Source: Isoetes taiwanensis (lineage: Eukaryota > Streptophyta > Lycopodiopsida > Isoetales > Isoetaceae). Taken from it: 64,000 bases of DNA. Within the stretch, counting starts at the first letter, position 1, and each line of letters opens with the position of its first letter. The DNA lies in contig JAJEKV010000071.1 of assembly GCA_021234155.1 (NCBI GenBank), positions 6,260,236-6,324,235 on the forward strand. Direction: 5' to 3'. The translations under genes and the position numbers were made by a program. This document shows positions 1 to 10,132 of this stretch, piece after piece. The notes beneath the pieces are model-generated. The model had not been told where the DNA came from. It made no database searches and saw nothing but the letters and a program-made list of their open reading frames with translations.

Positions 1-175
1 AAGCAGTAGAGCAAAGCACGAAACAGGGGATGGATTGATTGAGGAAGGGAGTCACGTGGGGCTGGCTCCTCCTCAATAAATGCAAAAATGCAAAAATGTT
101 CCCCCAAAAAAAAATTTGACATTTGGCGCGCATGCAATGGAGCATCAAGGAATCTTGAAGAATAGAATCAAAGTG

Positions 176-765
176 AATGCTTTATATATGTTTTGATAGT
201 GGTTTGGTGGTTAATTATGATAATTGTTTTTGGAGGCCTTATGAGTAATCACTATAGATAGCCAAGTCTCTTAGGCGAATATCTATGAGTAATTACCATG
301 ACAATTAACTTGGTATTGAAATTATGAAATAAACCACAACCATTTTATTATAACATACACCATGATAATAAAAAACTAGCATGAATAACCACCATGGCAT
401 TTAAGTTGGTATAAAAAAGCACGCCATAAAGTACTTCAACTTTGTGACAGTAGAAAACCAACATAAACAACCATTGCCACATTAAAGTTGTGTTGAAAAA
501 CCATGTTACACAACTCTGTCAATTTAATAAACCATGTGACATTAGAAAACCAACATGAATGACCACTGTTGGTGCTAGAAACTATGTAATAAAACAATAT
601 CGATTTTAATAAACCACGCTATAATAAAAAAGTAACATGAATAACCACGCTCTAGTTATGAAAACCACTATGTTATGTGGTTTTCATTAGGAATGAAAAT
701 TTTGATATAAAAAACCACATCTATAGTGGTTTTCTAGTGATTTATTATAGTGGTTAAATTTTTGG
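176..765. repeat. AT-rich degenerate repeat block with AACCAC/GTGGTT inverted repeats
   Basis: Non-coding stretch of loosely repeated 50-70 bp units that share AAACCA, CATGAATAACCAC and TTGGTATG-like words. Two clear inverted repeats near its right end have arms AAAACCAC/GTGGTTTT with 7-8 bp spacers (about 660-686 and 709-735). It abuts the point (about 765) where homology between the E0 methyltransferase-like gene and its relative at 44.5 kb stops, so it is probably the tip of another insertion. No gene is visible in bases 1-765. Confidence 0.5.
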
Positions 766-3206
766 GTGTCTTGTGTATGATGACACATTCCCTAAGCCTG
801 AAGTGCAATATCAGAGAAGCTTTCGGTGGCCTTCCTTAAGTCCTCGAATTGCTTGTACATAATGCCAATTTGATCGGAGATGAAGTGCGATTATCTCCTT
901 CTTCATATAAGCAAGAATTCTTAAGTTCTCAGGTTTTGTCTTGAAAAATTTTTCGCCTTTGTTTGTAACGAGGGTGACTTTGACGATATGTTCCCACTTA
1001 ATGTTTCTTGAGGACCTTTCGACAATCATCGTAGTTCAAGCCCCTCATGCATCTAAGGTAGTTGTCGCTAAAGTAATCTTTGTCTTTTGCCCAATTGATT
1101 ACTATCATTGGATCCAAGCAGAATTCCATGAATATGCCAAATAAAGGGCTGTGGAATTTCCACATCAGACCCACGTATAAGTTTGTGCACCCTATACAGC
1201 TGTTATACCTACATACATACATGATATACTTCAATCTATCTGGCGTAAAAATGCACGAACACCATTGCATTCACAAAAGAGAGATAAGAACAAAGGAGAT
1301 TGAAGAATAGATAAGAAAGAGAGATAAGAACAAAGGAGACCAAGAATGATAAGAATAATTTAGCACCGCAATTTCAAAAGACGAAGAGCTTTGCAACTCT
1401 CGCCAGATGCTCGAACAACGGAACTCAGCAAACTGGGTTCGCAAATTTGGTCGAAGAAGAACTACAACACAGAAGGCAGGCCTGGCTTACCACCCGAACA
1501 ACAAGATCCTCGCTTATCTTGTCTATGTAGAGTCATGTCTATCCCGAGGCCCGCCGCCAACAACAATCCTCGGAAACCATAGCCATAGCTGGAAACCGAA
1601 AGTAGCCATAGCTGGAGTAGCCAAAGCTAGGAAACCGAGTAGCCTATAGCCGGAGTAGGCATACCTAAAAACCAATCGCCACAATTCCGAGCAAAACCGG
1701 AAACAAGGGCACGTTGTTTTTATGCCCAAGCAAAATCGAAACCTCATACCGCACCTCCCCCAAAGCGAGAAACATGCTTCAAGGCCGACACGTGCATCAG
1801 ACGCCCACATCTGCATCATCGCTTACATCTCAGATCGCCTCATCGCCCATCATGCTCCTGGACGGGCCACGCCAATCGTAGAATTACCCAAGCTCCAAAA
1901 ACTACTAACAAAACCCTAACCCCCATTTTCCGCTACACCATTAACAAAAGCATTGTAAGAGATAATTTGCCAACCTTATAGCTTGACCCCTATTGTCCTT
2001 AAGCTCACCCTTCCTCCATTTATTCCACATTTGATTTAATAATGTATAAACATCATCGGCATGAAGAGCGAACCTATTTACGTGCCCTCGGAATCTTTCT
2101 CGCCATTTGAAGGTAATCTTTTGCAATAGAACTCACAATGTTAGAAGCGGGAGATGGCAAATGAAATAGCACAACGGCGCCATTTACCCACTAATATATG
2201 GCAAAACAGATATAAACATACCTTGTACTCGTCATTTCTTGACGCCCTTTTCAAATGGAGCCGGTCTTCCGCACCTCGATATTGCTTCCGCGATATGGTG
2301 GATCTGATCCGCATAAGGTTCCTTGAAGCAGTCTTGGCCACAATGTCATTGGCATCCACACTGAGCTAAAGAAGGTTCAGGTCACTAACTCTGCATATTC
2401 TAAAATTATAGATCTTCCTGAGCTCAACTCGCATCTTGTCCCCAACTTATCAGCATAAAGGCGAAAGCAGCAGGATCGAATGATTACCATTGATAATGTA
2501 GAAACGTTCCCTACGGATCAGATTCATGTGACCGGTCGGCAACACCTTTGTGTAATGGGATCAAAGGGCACCACATTTCTTCGGAGTGAACATCGGATGT
2601 GGACCTTCTCCAAAAATTTGCGTGAGCTTCCTTACATGCTCGGGATTAATAACCCTGGCGGTCATATTAGGTAGTGCCTCTTCTAGATCCCAAATGGATA
2701 TCCTCCTTGTGTATGTGACTCCAAGAGGAAATATGTGGTCCTGCTTCTGTATTTTTTTCAATGTTTCTTCTGCCATTTCCTCTTCGGCATTCCGGTCCAT
2801 CTTCAGTTCCTCGGGCACCTCAAGGTCTGCTATCTTTTGCAATTTCCTAGCCCGGTGCACTCTCTGCTGTGGAAGCTACCACTTTGTGTGTTTTGGAGCC
2901 TCCTTATTGTCACTAATAGTCCTCTTAGAATCATGCTTCCAAGTGGACTTCACAGGAGAATGATGTTGCTGCTCCTCTTGCTCATCCCTCTTCTCCTCTT
3001 GATGCTCGTCCCCCTTCGCTTCCTCCTGAGTCCGCTCTTGATCTGCCTGCCTTTGTCCTTCTTCTCCTCCTGCCTTCGTTCCTCGGGCTACTCTGGTGGC
3101 TGATTTGACCTTCACCCCCTTTCTAATCACCTCTCCCAGCATCCATCTGCTGTCCATTAGTGCTGGCATGTTGCCTGAGAGCTTCGCTCTAACAATGTAT
3201 GACATA
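766..3206 (-). pseudogene. 3' part of E0 ParB/methyltransferase-like gene (interrupted, truncated)
   Basis: Leftward coding remains, read from 3206 down. First comes a highly charged Glu/Lys/Gln linker (about 3110-2930). Next is a ParB-like region (about 2860-2465): an ISIWDLEEALPN segment, then RVINPEHVRKLTQIFGEG and, after a frame change, RFYIINGNHS, which corresponds to the ParB core box (VIAGxHR type). A segment ending in NDEYK (about 2359-2190) follows, then NQMWNKWRKGELKDN (about 2040), then KDKDYFSDNYLRCMRGL (about 1090-1030) down to about 765. From the NDEYK exon onward it is similar at nucleotide level to the rightward gene at 43.8-44.6 kb. Breaks: several frame changes, an in-frame TAG near 2367, a foreign block at about 1105-1976, and loss of everything 3' of 765. 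Its 5' part continues beyond element E1 at 20.0-21.1 kb. Function is inferred from motifs only. Confidence 0.72.
1105..1976. other. Non-coding insertion inside the E0 gene
   Basis: The coding similarity shared with 44.1-44.4 kb stops at GGTCAAGCTATA (near 1976) and resumes at about 1105, so about 0.87 kb here has no counterpart in the relative. It holds a short direct duplication (AGAGATAAGAACAAAGGAGA, about 1279-1298 and 1320-1339) but no recognisable ORF, TIR or poly-A tail. It could be a solo retroelement remnant or an unspliced intron. Confidence 0.5.
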
Positions 3207-3237
3207 TTTAGCAAATTTTAGACTTATTCAAGTCTAA
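3207..3237 (+). repeat. E1 left TIR, ending in a 20-bp palindrome
   Basis: The left terminal repeat is 3207-3231. Its inner part, extended to 3237, forms TTAGACTT-ATTC-AAGTCTAA (3218-3237). This is a perfect 8-4-8 palindrome with the same geometry as the internal palindromes of the element. The matching second arm is degenerate at the right end. Confidence 0.72.
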
Positions 3238-3608
3238 CAATAAGTGTTCGTGTAGTTTTTTAGCAAGAAATGTAATTGACAACTTTGCAAAATAAGTATT
3301 TTAGTAAATGACGAATTATAAACGCACAAAACAAATTGTCGTAGCATGAACTTATGATGGCTAGACAAGTTCTTAGTTTTGTTTTTGTTTTTTTTTTTTT
3401 TTCCTTTTTTTTCTCTTTGAAGAAAGGATGTAAAAAGGGAGGGCGGGAGTGTGGAAATGGAGTCAAACATAGATTTAAAAATAAAATAAAATGTTAGATC
3501 AATACTTAAAGAAAAGGATTGGATTGTGTTTTACTATATTGAGCATGTAAAACACAAATAACCTTGGAACTTAATAAGCATATGATAAAAGACAAATATT
3601 TCAATACT

Positions 3609-3967
3609 AACATTGATATATCATTTCCAAATAGGCATGTGAAATACGAACATTGATATATCATTTCCATATAGGGGAGGGAAAGGGAATGGAATCAAAC
3701 ACAAATAGAATGGAAGGGGAAGGACACTTTGGATGTTCATTACATACCAACTGGTCCATGAAACAACACAAGCCACTACTTTATGGGTCTTGCATCCATT
3801 TCTTGATCTTATACAAAACATATAATGCCTGAGTCCACCAAATATCTCTGTTTTATTATTACAGCAAACTGGATATCTCTATTACAATGAACAAAGTTTA
3901 CAACAAAGATAGTTTGATACATCTCCATATTACAATGAACAAAGTGTACAACAAAGATAGTTTGATA
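3609..3967. repeat. Two small tandem duplications in the E1 left end
   Basis: A 40-bp unit (AACATTGATATATCATTTCC...) is repeated at 3609 and 3649. A 48-bp-spaced unit (ATTACAATGAACAAAG...) is repeated at 3881 and 3929. Both lie between the left TIR and the 3' end of the fusion gene. No coding sense is seen. Confidence 0.7.
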
Positions 3968-3980
3968 ATAATCCAAACTA

Positions 3981-4549
3981 CTAACTATTGTTTTTTCCAT
4001 TTTTTGATTCCAAATATTGTCTTGCTAAGCTTGCACTGATGCGTCTACCTTGAAATCCTGAGTTTAAGGCCAATAACATTGTCGCCGCATTTGACATTCT
4101 AATGTGGCCATCTGTAATTCTACGCCTTTGGAGAGCAGGTCCAACGTGTGACCTCGTATGATGAGAGTTGCTTCCTTTACTATCACTATGGTCATTATAC
4201 GTAAAATTAGTCTTCGTTTCGGATCCGTGGAGTCGATCCAACATTTTCTCTAGGTGCCCAATACTCTTGAGCATAATATAAAGATCTTGAACATCGTTTT
4301 AATCTTCTTCCCATCTTTCATGGAAAAATTCCTTCTTAAAGTTCATGGTAGTAAAAATCTTGGGTGCTTGCCACTATTACATGCTTCTTGTAAATAAGGC
4401 AATAAAACTCCTAACAAAAAGTTATCTTCCTTACTTCCAGCATATTGAAAAGGATGCAAAACAACATGCTTTGGATTTCGAAATGATTTTCTGTGATCAT
4501 CATCAACCATGATAGTGTTATGCACACCATACTCTGGATATCGTCTCCA
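3981..4549 (-). pseudogene. FCP1/NIF-type phosphatase domain, C-terminal half
   Basis: Begins W-RRYPEYGVHNTIMVDDDHRK immediately outside the Helitron terminus and continues FRNPKHVVLHPFQY and LPYLQEACNSGKHP. These match the motif III/IV region (NTLLIDDSPYK..NPP..) and C-terminal helix of plant FCP1-like phosphatases. After a frame change near 4370 and an in-frame TAA near 4300 the frame continues FFHERWEED, then NDVQDLYIMLKSIGHLEKML, to a stop at 3981. Joined to 7357 across the Helitron it gives KDLNKV|WRRYPEYG without a break in frame. Confidence 0.7.
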
Positions 4550-7356
4550 TCCTATATTATAATGTTATGTCGTAATTCCTGGATTTGGATCCAGCCCTAG
4601 ATCGGACGGCCACAGATGGCCTAACCAGATCGAAGGGTCCAAACAAAGCCCCTTTTTTTTAAATATAATCTCTTTTTTCGATGGTCCAAATGCCCTTTAT
4701 TCTGCGAAGCCCTTCCGAGTCTGACGGCCATGACCACATCAGCCTGTAAACACGTTTTTTTTTCCTTGCCCTAGCTACCGCTGTGAGCACAGCAACCCAG
4801 GCCTTGATCGATTCATGAAGTTGCCCCATGGCCGTTTTTGCTTGCAGGATTTTCCGGAGGAGAAGCAAGCGACTTCATGCCTTTTTTTAGCTTGGCTTTT
4901 CAGGATTTCTCGCCAGAGAAGCAAGTTGCTTCATGCCTGTCATTGGCTTTGAGGTAGATATTCCGGAGGAGAGACAAACTGATAATGAGGGTTCATCTCT
5001 CAAAACCTCTGTTCATGGTTCTAGAAAGCAGGATTCTGGAATGCGTGGTTTCTGGCTTCTTATTATAAGTATAAAATGGCATGATGCCATGTCCAGCACT
5101 TGGCATGGATATATTCTGCCGAAGTCTTCTACAGTGCAAGGCCTTATATTTAGCGAGATCATGTAATACAGATTCATGGCTACTATCTCTGGAACCTCGA
5201 TTGGGTATCTTCTGAATCCAGACTCCTGATTTTCGTTTGGGTTTTGTTGAAGAAAACAGTGTCGTTTCTTAGTGGGGCATTGTCTGGATAAACTGGAGTT
5301 GGGGAAGTATATGCTCCTTCGTATCTCAGAATTGCCGCTGGTGGTATAGGCTCCCTGTCTCTCAAAGGCGGAAACCACTATGTAATATTGGCCTATTGGG
5401 GTTGATCTGCAGTGACTAAGAAAGTGTATGTCTGGCTTGGATGGATCTGAGATGAGGTATTTTTAATTTGCTTTGTGTAGGATGCATCAATTTCTACCAC
5501 TGTTAGACTGTAATTTGCTATCGTGATAAAGAGATTTGGAAGCTTTTTCTTTGTTAGGTTGAAGCAACTAACGCTGCATTTTCTTATAACAAAAGCAGCA
5601 AAACAAACCAAACCAGCAAACCACCAGGCCAGCAAATCACCAGGCCAGCAAATCACCAGCAAACGTGTAGAACAGCAGCATGTGCATAGTTTTTCTTCTG
5701 CTTCGTGTGAAGGTAAATACAATCTCTTCTGGCATTATAGCATGTCGATGTAAATATGCAAAAAGTGTAGGTTCAGGGATCTTATTTAGGAGATGGAAAC
5801 TGGCCATGGAATTGTCATTAGTGTTTGGTTGATTTGCAGGTCTGTCCATCCAAAAGTGCTACAAACCAGTTATGTTGTTTCAAGAGAAATTGACGTCTAC
5901 ATTTTGCTGAATAATCCATGTTTGAACTATAAATAAAGCTATCTGAATAATCCATGTTTGAACTATAAATAAAGCTATCGGAGTTTAACTATTGTGCGTT
6001 TGCTTTCCAATTGAAATAAGTTTCTGCCTGTTGTGCTACATCAATAATGCAAACATAATAATATGCATGTGTTTTTAGGATGCACATCATTAGTGTGGGT
6101 TGCTTTGCAGGTCTGTCCATCCAAAAGCGGTACAAACCAATTGTGTTGTTTCAAAAGAAATTGACGTCTACATTAAATTGACGCCTACATTTGCTGAGTA
6201 ATTCATGTTTGAACTGGAAAAAAAAGCTATTCTGAATCTAAATCCGAAGCTGCAAATTGGGGTAAGCTTTGCTTTGCTTTTTAATTTGTTTTTGAACAGC
6301 TAAGCTAGGGCTTGAATAGGACAATTTTCTCTACTGTTGTGGTACAACATTTAACCTCTAGACGTTTCTCTTTTCAGGATTGCATCATTTAGTCTGGTTG
6401 AATACCTCATAGAAATTGCACTATGATCTTCGAAAAATAGAAGTTTGTGCGTTTGGCACAAGCCAGTCTATGTCTACTGCCACATAAGTTCAATACAAAA
6501 GAAATTCCTACTTATATCATCCAGCAAAAGGTCATGGAAGTAAAAAATTTGAGATTCCTGTAACATTATGGATATTTATGCACATCCAATAGTATTTGAA
6601 TTGTACTCTTCATTCTTTATAATACATTCCATCTTGCAGTTATTGTTAGTTCTTACAAGGCAATATAACCATGCCCGGTGTGACTCAAATGTGGATCTGA
6701 TTGTTCAGTTGGTTGCATCACTTATTGTACAGGTACTTATTGGAAGCTTGATACACTTATTGTACTTTTGGAATTCTTTATTCGATTCGAATGTTGGCTG
6801 AATTGCCAATGCAAAACCAAATTTAAGAACATTGATGGTGTTATTTGAAATGCCATGGTGAAATGGCAAAATAGAAAAGCATTATCATAGATAATAAATA
6901 ATAACACCTTACAAAATACTTTGCATGCATAAGCAACATCTGAAGTCGTATATTTTTCTTGCATGCATAAGCAACATCTGAAGTCTTATCGATTATGTAC
7001 AAAGCTTACACAAACTAAAGCGGTACAAAAATACTAATGGACTAAATTATTGCCCAAAGCTACGTGAGAGCAAAGAACCCTTGCTATGTGAGAGCAAACA
7101 ACCCTTGACATTTTAAATGTTGGGTCAACTCTAATATTATAATTTTTTGCATTTAAAAGGACATTTAAAATGTACAAGCTTGAGATCATATACCTAGGCC
7201 ACAAGGTTACATAGGAAATTGTTTCTCCTTATGCCATTACGATTGGTAAGGGCTTGAAGAGTTTGTCATGGTCTGTAATGGTTCGCTTTTATCATTGCGG
7301 CCATAATATTTACATGCCCCCAACTTATGCCCAGCAACGCTGGGCACCTTTACTAG
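4550..7356 (+). mobile_element. Non-autonomous Helitron inserted in the phosphatase exon
   Basis: Starts with TC (4550, preceded by A) and ends CTAG (7353-7356, followed by T), the expected Helitron A|T insertion. Eight bases upstream of the CTAG is a hairpin with 7-bp stem GCCCAGC-AAC-GCTGGGC (7329-7345). Removal exactly restores adjacent codons GTA and TGG of the host FCP1-like exon. No Rep/helicase is seen in 2.8 kb, so it is non-autonomous. A related 3' end is at 57620. I recognise no captured gene in it, although short ORFs exist. Confidence 0.85.
5833..6985. repeat. Internal duplications within the Helitron
   Basis: A segment of about 110 bp beginning TTTGCAGGTCTGTCCATCC occurs at 5833 and again 271 bp later at 6104. 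Each copy is followed by a motif like GAATAATCCATGTTTGAACT, which is itself doubled in the first copy (about 5909-5975). A 38-bp unit starting TTGCATGCATAAGCAACATC is tandemly repeated at 6921 and 6959. All are non-coding. Confidence 0.75.
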
Positions 7357-7700
7357 TACTTTGTTAAGATCTTTGATAAGAAATGGCCTCTTATGAAAGA
7401 GATAATCATACCCTATGTTTGTGCATTTCCTTTGACACCATAAGAATTTGAAAACTTTATCATTGGGCACAATCTTCTCCAAACAAGTCAATAAACTTGT
7501 CTCTGACATTGTTGTCCAAATTGCAACCTCTGCAAACTTTAAAAGGTGTTCGATAAAAGCAAGACAGTTCGGTCTGACTATGATTTCATGTCTATTATCT
7601 TCCTTACGAACACATTTTAATAGAACCCCATTCATATCAAGAATAATAAGATTCCTCGAGGTCTCTTGAAATGGTGGTGTTGCTTGTACAACTTCAATAT
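7357..7700 (-). pseudogene. FCP1/NIF-type phosphatase domain, N-terminal half
   Basis: Leftward exon segment starting after an AATAG acceptor. It shows NLIILDMNGVLLKC, the HAD phosphatase motif I in the plant FCP1-like form (LDxNG rather than DxDGT). It continues with RPNCLAFIEHLLKFAEVAIWTT (motif II region, Thr) and RPFLIKDLNKV. The reading frame then runs into Helitron sequence at 7356. Plant relatives continue LxKLW, then a ...NTLLIDDSP motif; the equivalent here is found on the far side of the Helitron at 4549. The altered second Asp of motif I may mean weak or no catalysis, as in many plant members. Confidence 0.72.
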
Positions 7701-8015
7701 CTATTAACAAATTAAGAGTTAATTAGTTCATTACGCAAGAACTAATTCTACGGGATATGAAAAGAGCATTTTATGATTACATTGCACTGGAAACTATATA
7801 ACAAAAAACGGTCACATTCTTGCCTTCTCAATGGCAAGAAATCTACAAAACTTATTTATGCATGATAGAGTTTATGAACATTTGGATATAACAGCGTTTG
7901 AAAATTTGTAACGTCTCTTTAATCCTTCATTGAGCCATCATCATATTCCTACGCATGCAAAAAACAATCAGTTGAAACATCGAACATATGTTCGAAGTGA
8001 TACATCATGCTTCAC

Positions 8016-10040
8016 CTAAATCAAGGCTCAAGTATGAACCATATTCATCAAGCTGAAAATCATCTAGCATTTTTTTAACCTCACAATAAGTCGTAGAGTC
8101 ATGAGCTTGAAAAGGAATTGCATTTGGCTTATGGGTATAGAAAAGATTTTCACCTGTATTTTTGTTCTCTTCCTCTTGAGCTTGCTTTGGAGAGTGCAAA
8201 CCTTCCTCTTGCAACTGTACGTCACGCTCTTCTTCTTGTGCAAGCTTTGGGGAGCACAAACCTCCCTCTTGCAACTGTACCTCATGCTCTTCTTTATCAG
8301 TATGTTCTACCTCCCTTCTCTTCCTCATGGAGTTGTACGTGATGTGTTTCTAGTTCTATGTTTTGGTCTCCAGACTTTTCCTTTTCTACATCATGTGCAT
8401 CTGCATCCTCGTCTATATCTTCAATGTTCTGTACTTGTTCTTCCTCCCCTTCCTCTTCCTCTTCATCTACATCTTCATCTTCCTGACCAAGGGAGTCATT
8501 ATCAGAATGATCTTTTGGAGATGGTGTAGAGAGAACTTGTTGTGCAGTCTGAAAATCTGTAGATGTAGATCCTGGTTCTTGGACTACATTCAGTGCACCA
8601 GAATCTACCTGTACTTTTTTTTTTCAAAATATGAAATAATGGTAATTTTGAAAATCCAGATATAATAGCTTCAATTGCAGTTTTCTGAATAGAATTATCT
8701 GTCAAGACAATTGCTTGTCTACCCAAAAGCAATGCTTCCCGAGCAACATTGCCTCCACAATTAACCTCCATAATTGTTTGGTTTGGCCTAGAAAGAGAGT
8801 CAATAGACCTAAGTATACCGTTTCGCAATATCAAACCTTTGACAATTATTCCACGTTGCAGTCCACTGGCCATTGAATAACTCATCGGCTTCCTATATAA
8901 ATCCAATTATTTGGAGTCTTCACTTTGCAAGACCGGATCATAATCTAAATCTGGGTCATCTGTCCTAAAGTAAAGTGAGCAGTTCTTGTATAATAAGGAT
9001 TCCAGTGATCCTTTTACATCCTTTGAAACACGTGCAAGAATTACAAAGGTCTTTAGGGCATGAACACCTTTCTCTGTTGTGTTAGCTTCATGGTAGCCAA
9101 AAAGAATGTGCACTTTTCCCTCAATAGCTTCTAAGGTTTCTAAGCAAACATGTATCTCATACGGTGTCAAGAAAAAGAGATATGAATATGAGCTCTGCAA
9201 ATTCAAGAAACAACGCACTGACTATAAGCAATAACATGAAAGAATAATAGTATTAGAATTAAAAGCAAAATCACAAAGTACCTCTTTATTAATATCAGCA
9301 ACCAAACTGATGATGTCTTCAAAATCTTTTTTGTTCCACCCTTCTTGCGTGTGAACTACAATTAAATCTATAGCTCTATCTTTCTCAAAAATCCTGACAT
9401 CTTTCGTCTTAGTGACCTTTGGCCCTATGCTATACACAACAACAGCTTTATGGTGCATTATAACACGACCATGATCTGTATCCCACATAGCTTCAAGCTG
9501 ATCAGTGGCAAGGCTTGGCATATTGCCACTTTTACTTTTATCCAAAACCTTTTTACACCAACTTGAGCAATAACCTCTAAGTTGCTCCCATGATGAGGAT
9601 ATTGTAGGACTCTCTGCAAATAATCTTGATAAAGTCAGAGTTTGGTCACGGGTATAGTTTCTCATGTGAGTTAGCATGCCCTTTTTCAACACCCGACATT
9701 CTTTAATCCGATCAGCATAATCTGTCACATATTCTAACTTTTGTCCTTGTCCAGTCTTCCCTTTGCTCCAAGTAATTGAGCCTTTCAACAACGCATCAGC
9801 CACATCTTCTAACTCCTTAATGGTCAATTGTTGCGTGCAACGAAATAATGATAAGTTTATGTCTTTTCCACTTCTAGCACTTCCCATATTTCCCTGTGCA
9901 TCTGGCAACTCACCTTTGTTATAGAGATCAATTGCTCTACTCCACTTATCAAATATATGCCTCACTGTCGTTAGAAGATTGTAGATCACAGAAACTGTTG
10001 CCTTCCCCCCGAATGTGACTTTTGCAATTTGGTCAAACTC
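8016..10040 (-). pseudogene. Exons 2-3 of the fusion gene: methyltransferase-like domain and acidic C-terminal repeats
   Basis: Exon 2 (10040-9282, 253 codons) ends in a beta strand AIDLIVVHTQEGW, at the place where N4/N6 DNA methyltransferases have their (D/N/S)PP(Y/F) catalytic motif. That motif is absent here. Exon 3 (from 9194) carries TPYEIHVCLETL, an in-frame TAA at 8909-8907, and then TIMEVNCGGNVAREALLLGR with QAIVLTDN. This corresponds to the C-terminal SAM-binding motif of the N6/N4 family (VLDxFxGxG...GR..vgxE). After an A10 run that shifts frame comes a Glu/Asp-rich tail with two copies of an 11-residue unit VQLQEEGLHSP. The last codons before the GTGAAG donor read SYLSLDL. Fold assignment is reasonable; enzymatic activity is doubtful. 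Confidence 0.62.
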
Positions 10041-10132
10041 CTGTATTGTGAAGATTAAAAGCCACTAAGAAACCTCAAAACATGTGGGAAAATAAAAAAT
10101 AAATCAAGACGAAATAAAAAATTAATAATCAC

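Noticed and set aside
2586-3103. Rightward hydrophobic ORFs
   Set aside because: Antisense of the charged linker and ParB-like region of the E0 gene.
8101-8529. Leucine/phenylalanine-rich rightward ORF resembling membrane segments
   Set aside because: It is the antisense of the Glu/Gln/Asp-rich tail of the leftward fusion gene.
9222-9989. Separate genes for each of the leftward ORFs between 8 and 11.7 kb
   Set aside because: Splice donors and acceptors link them in phase, so they are exons of one gene.
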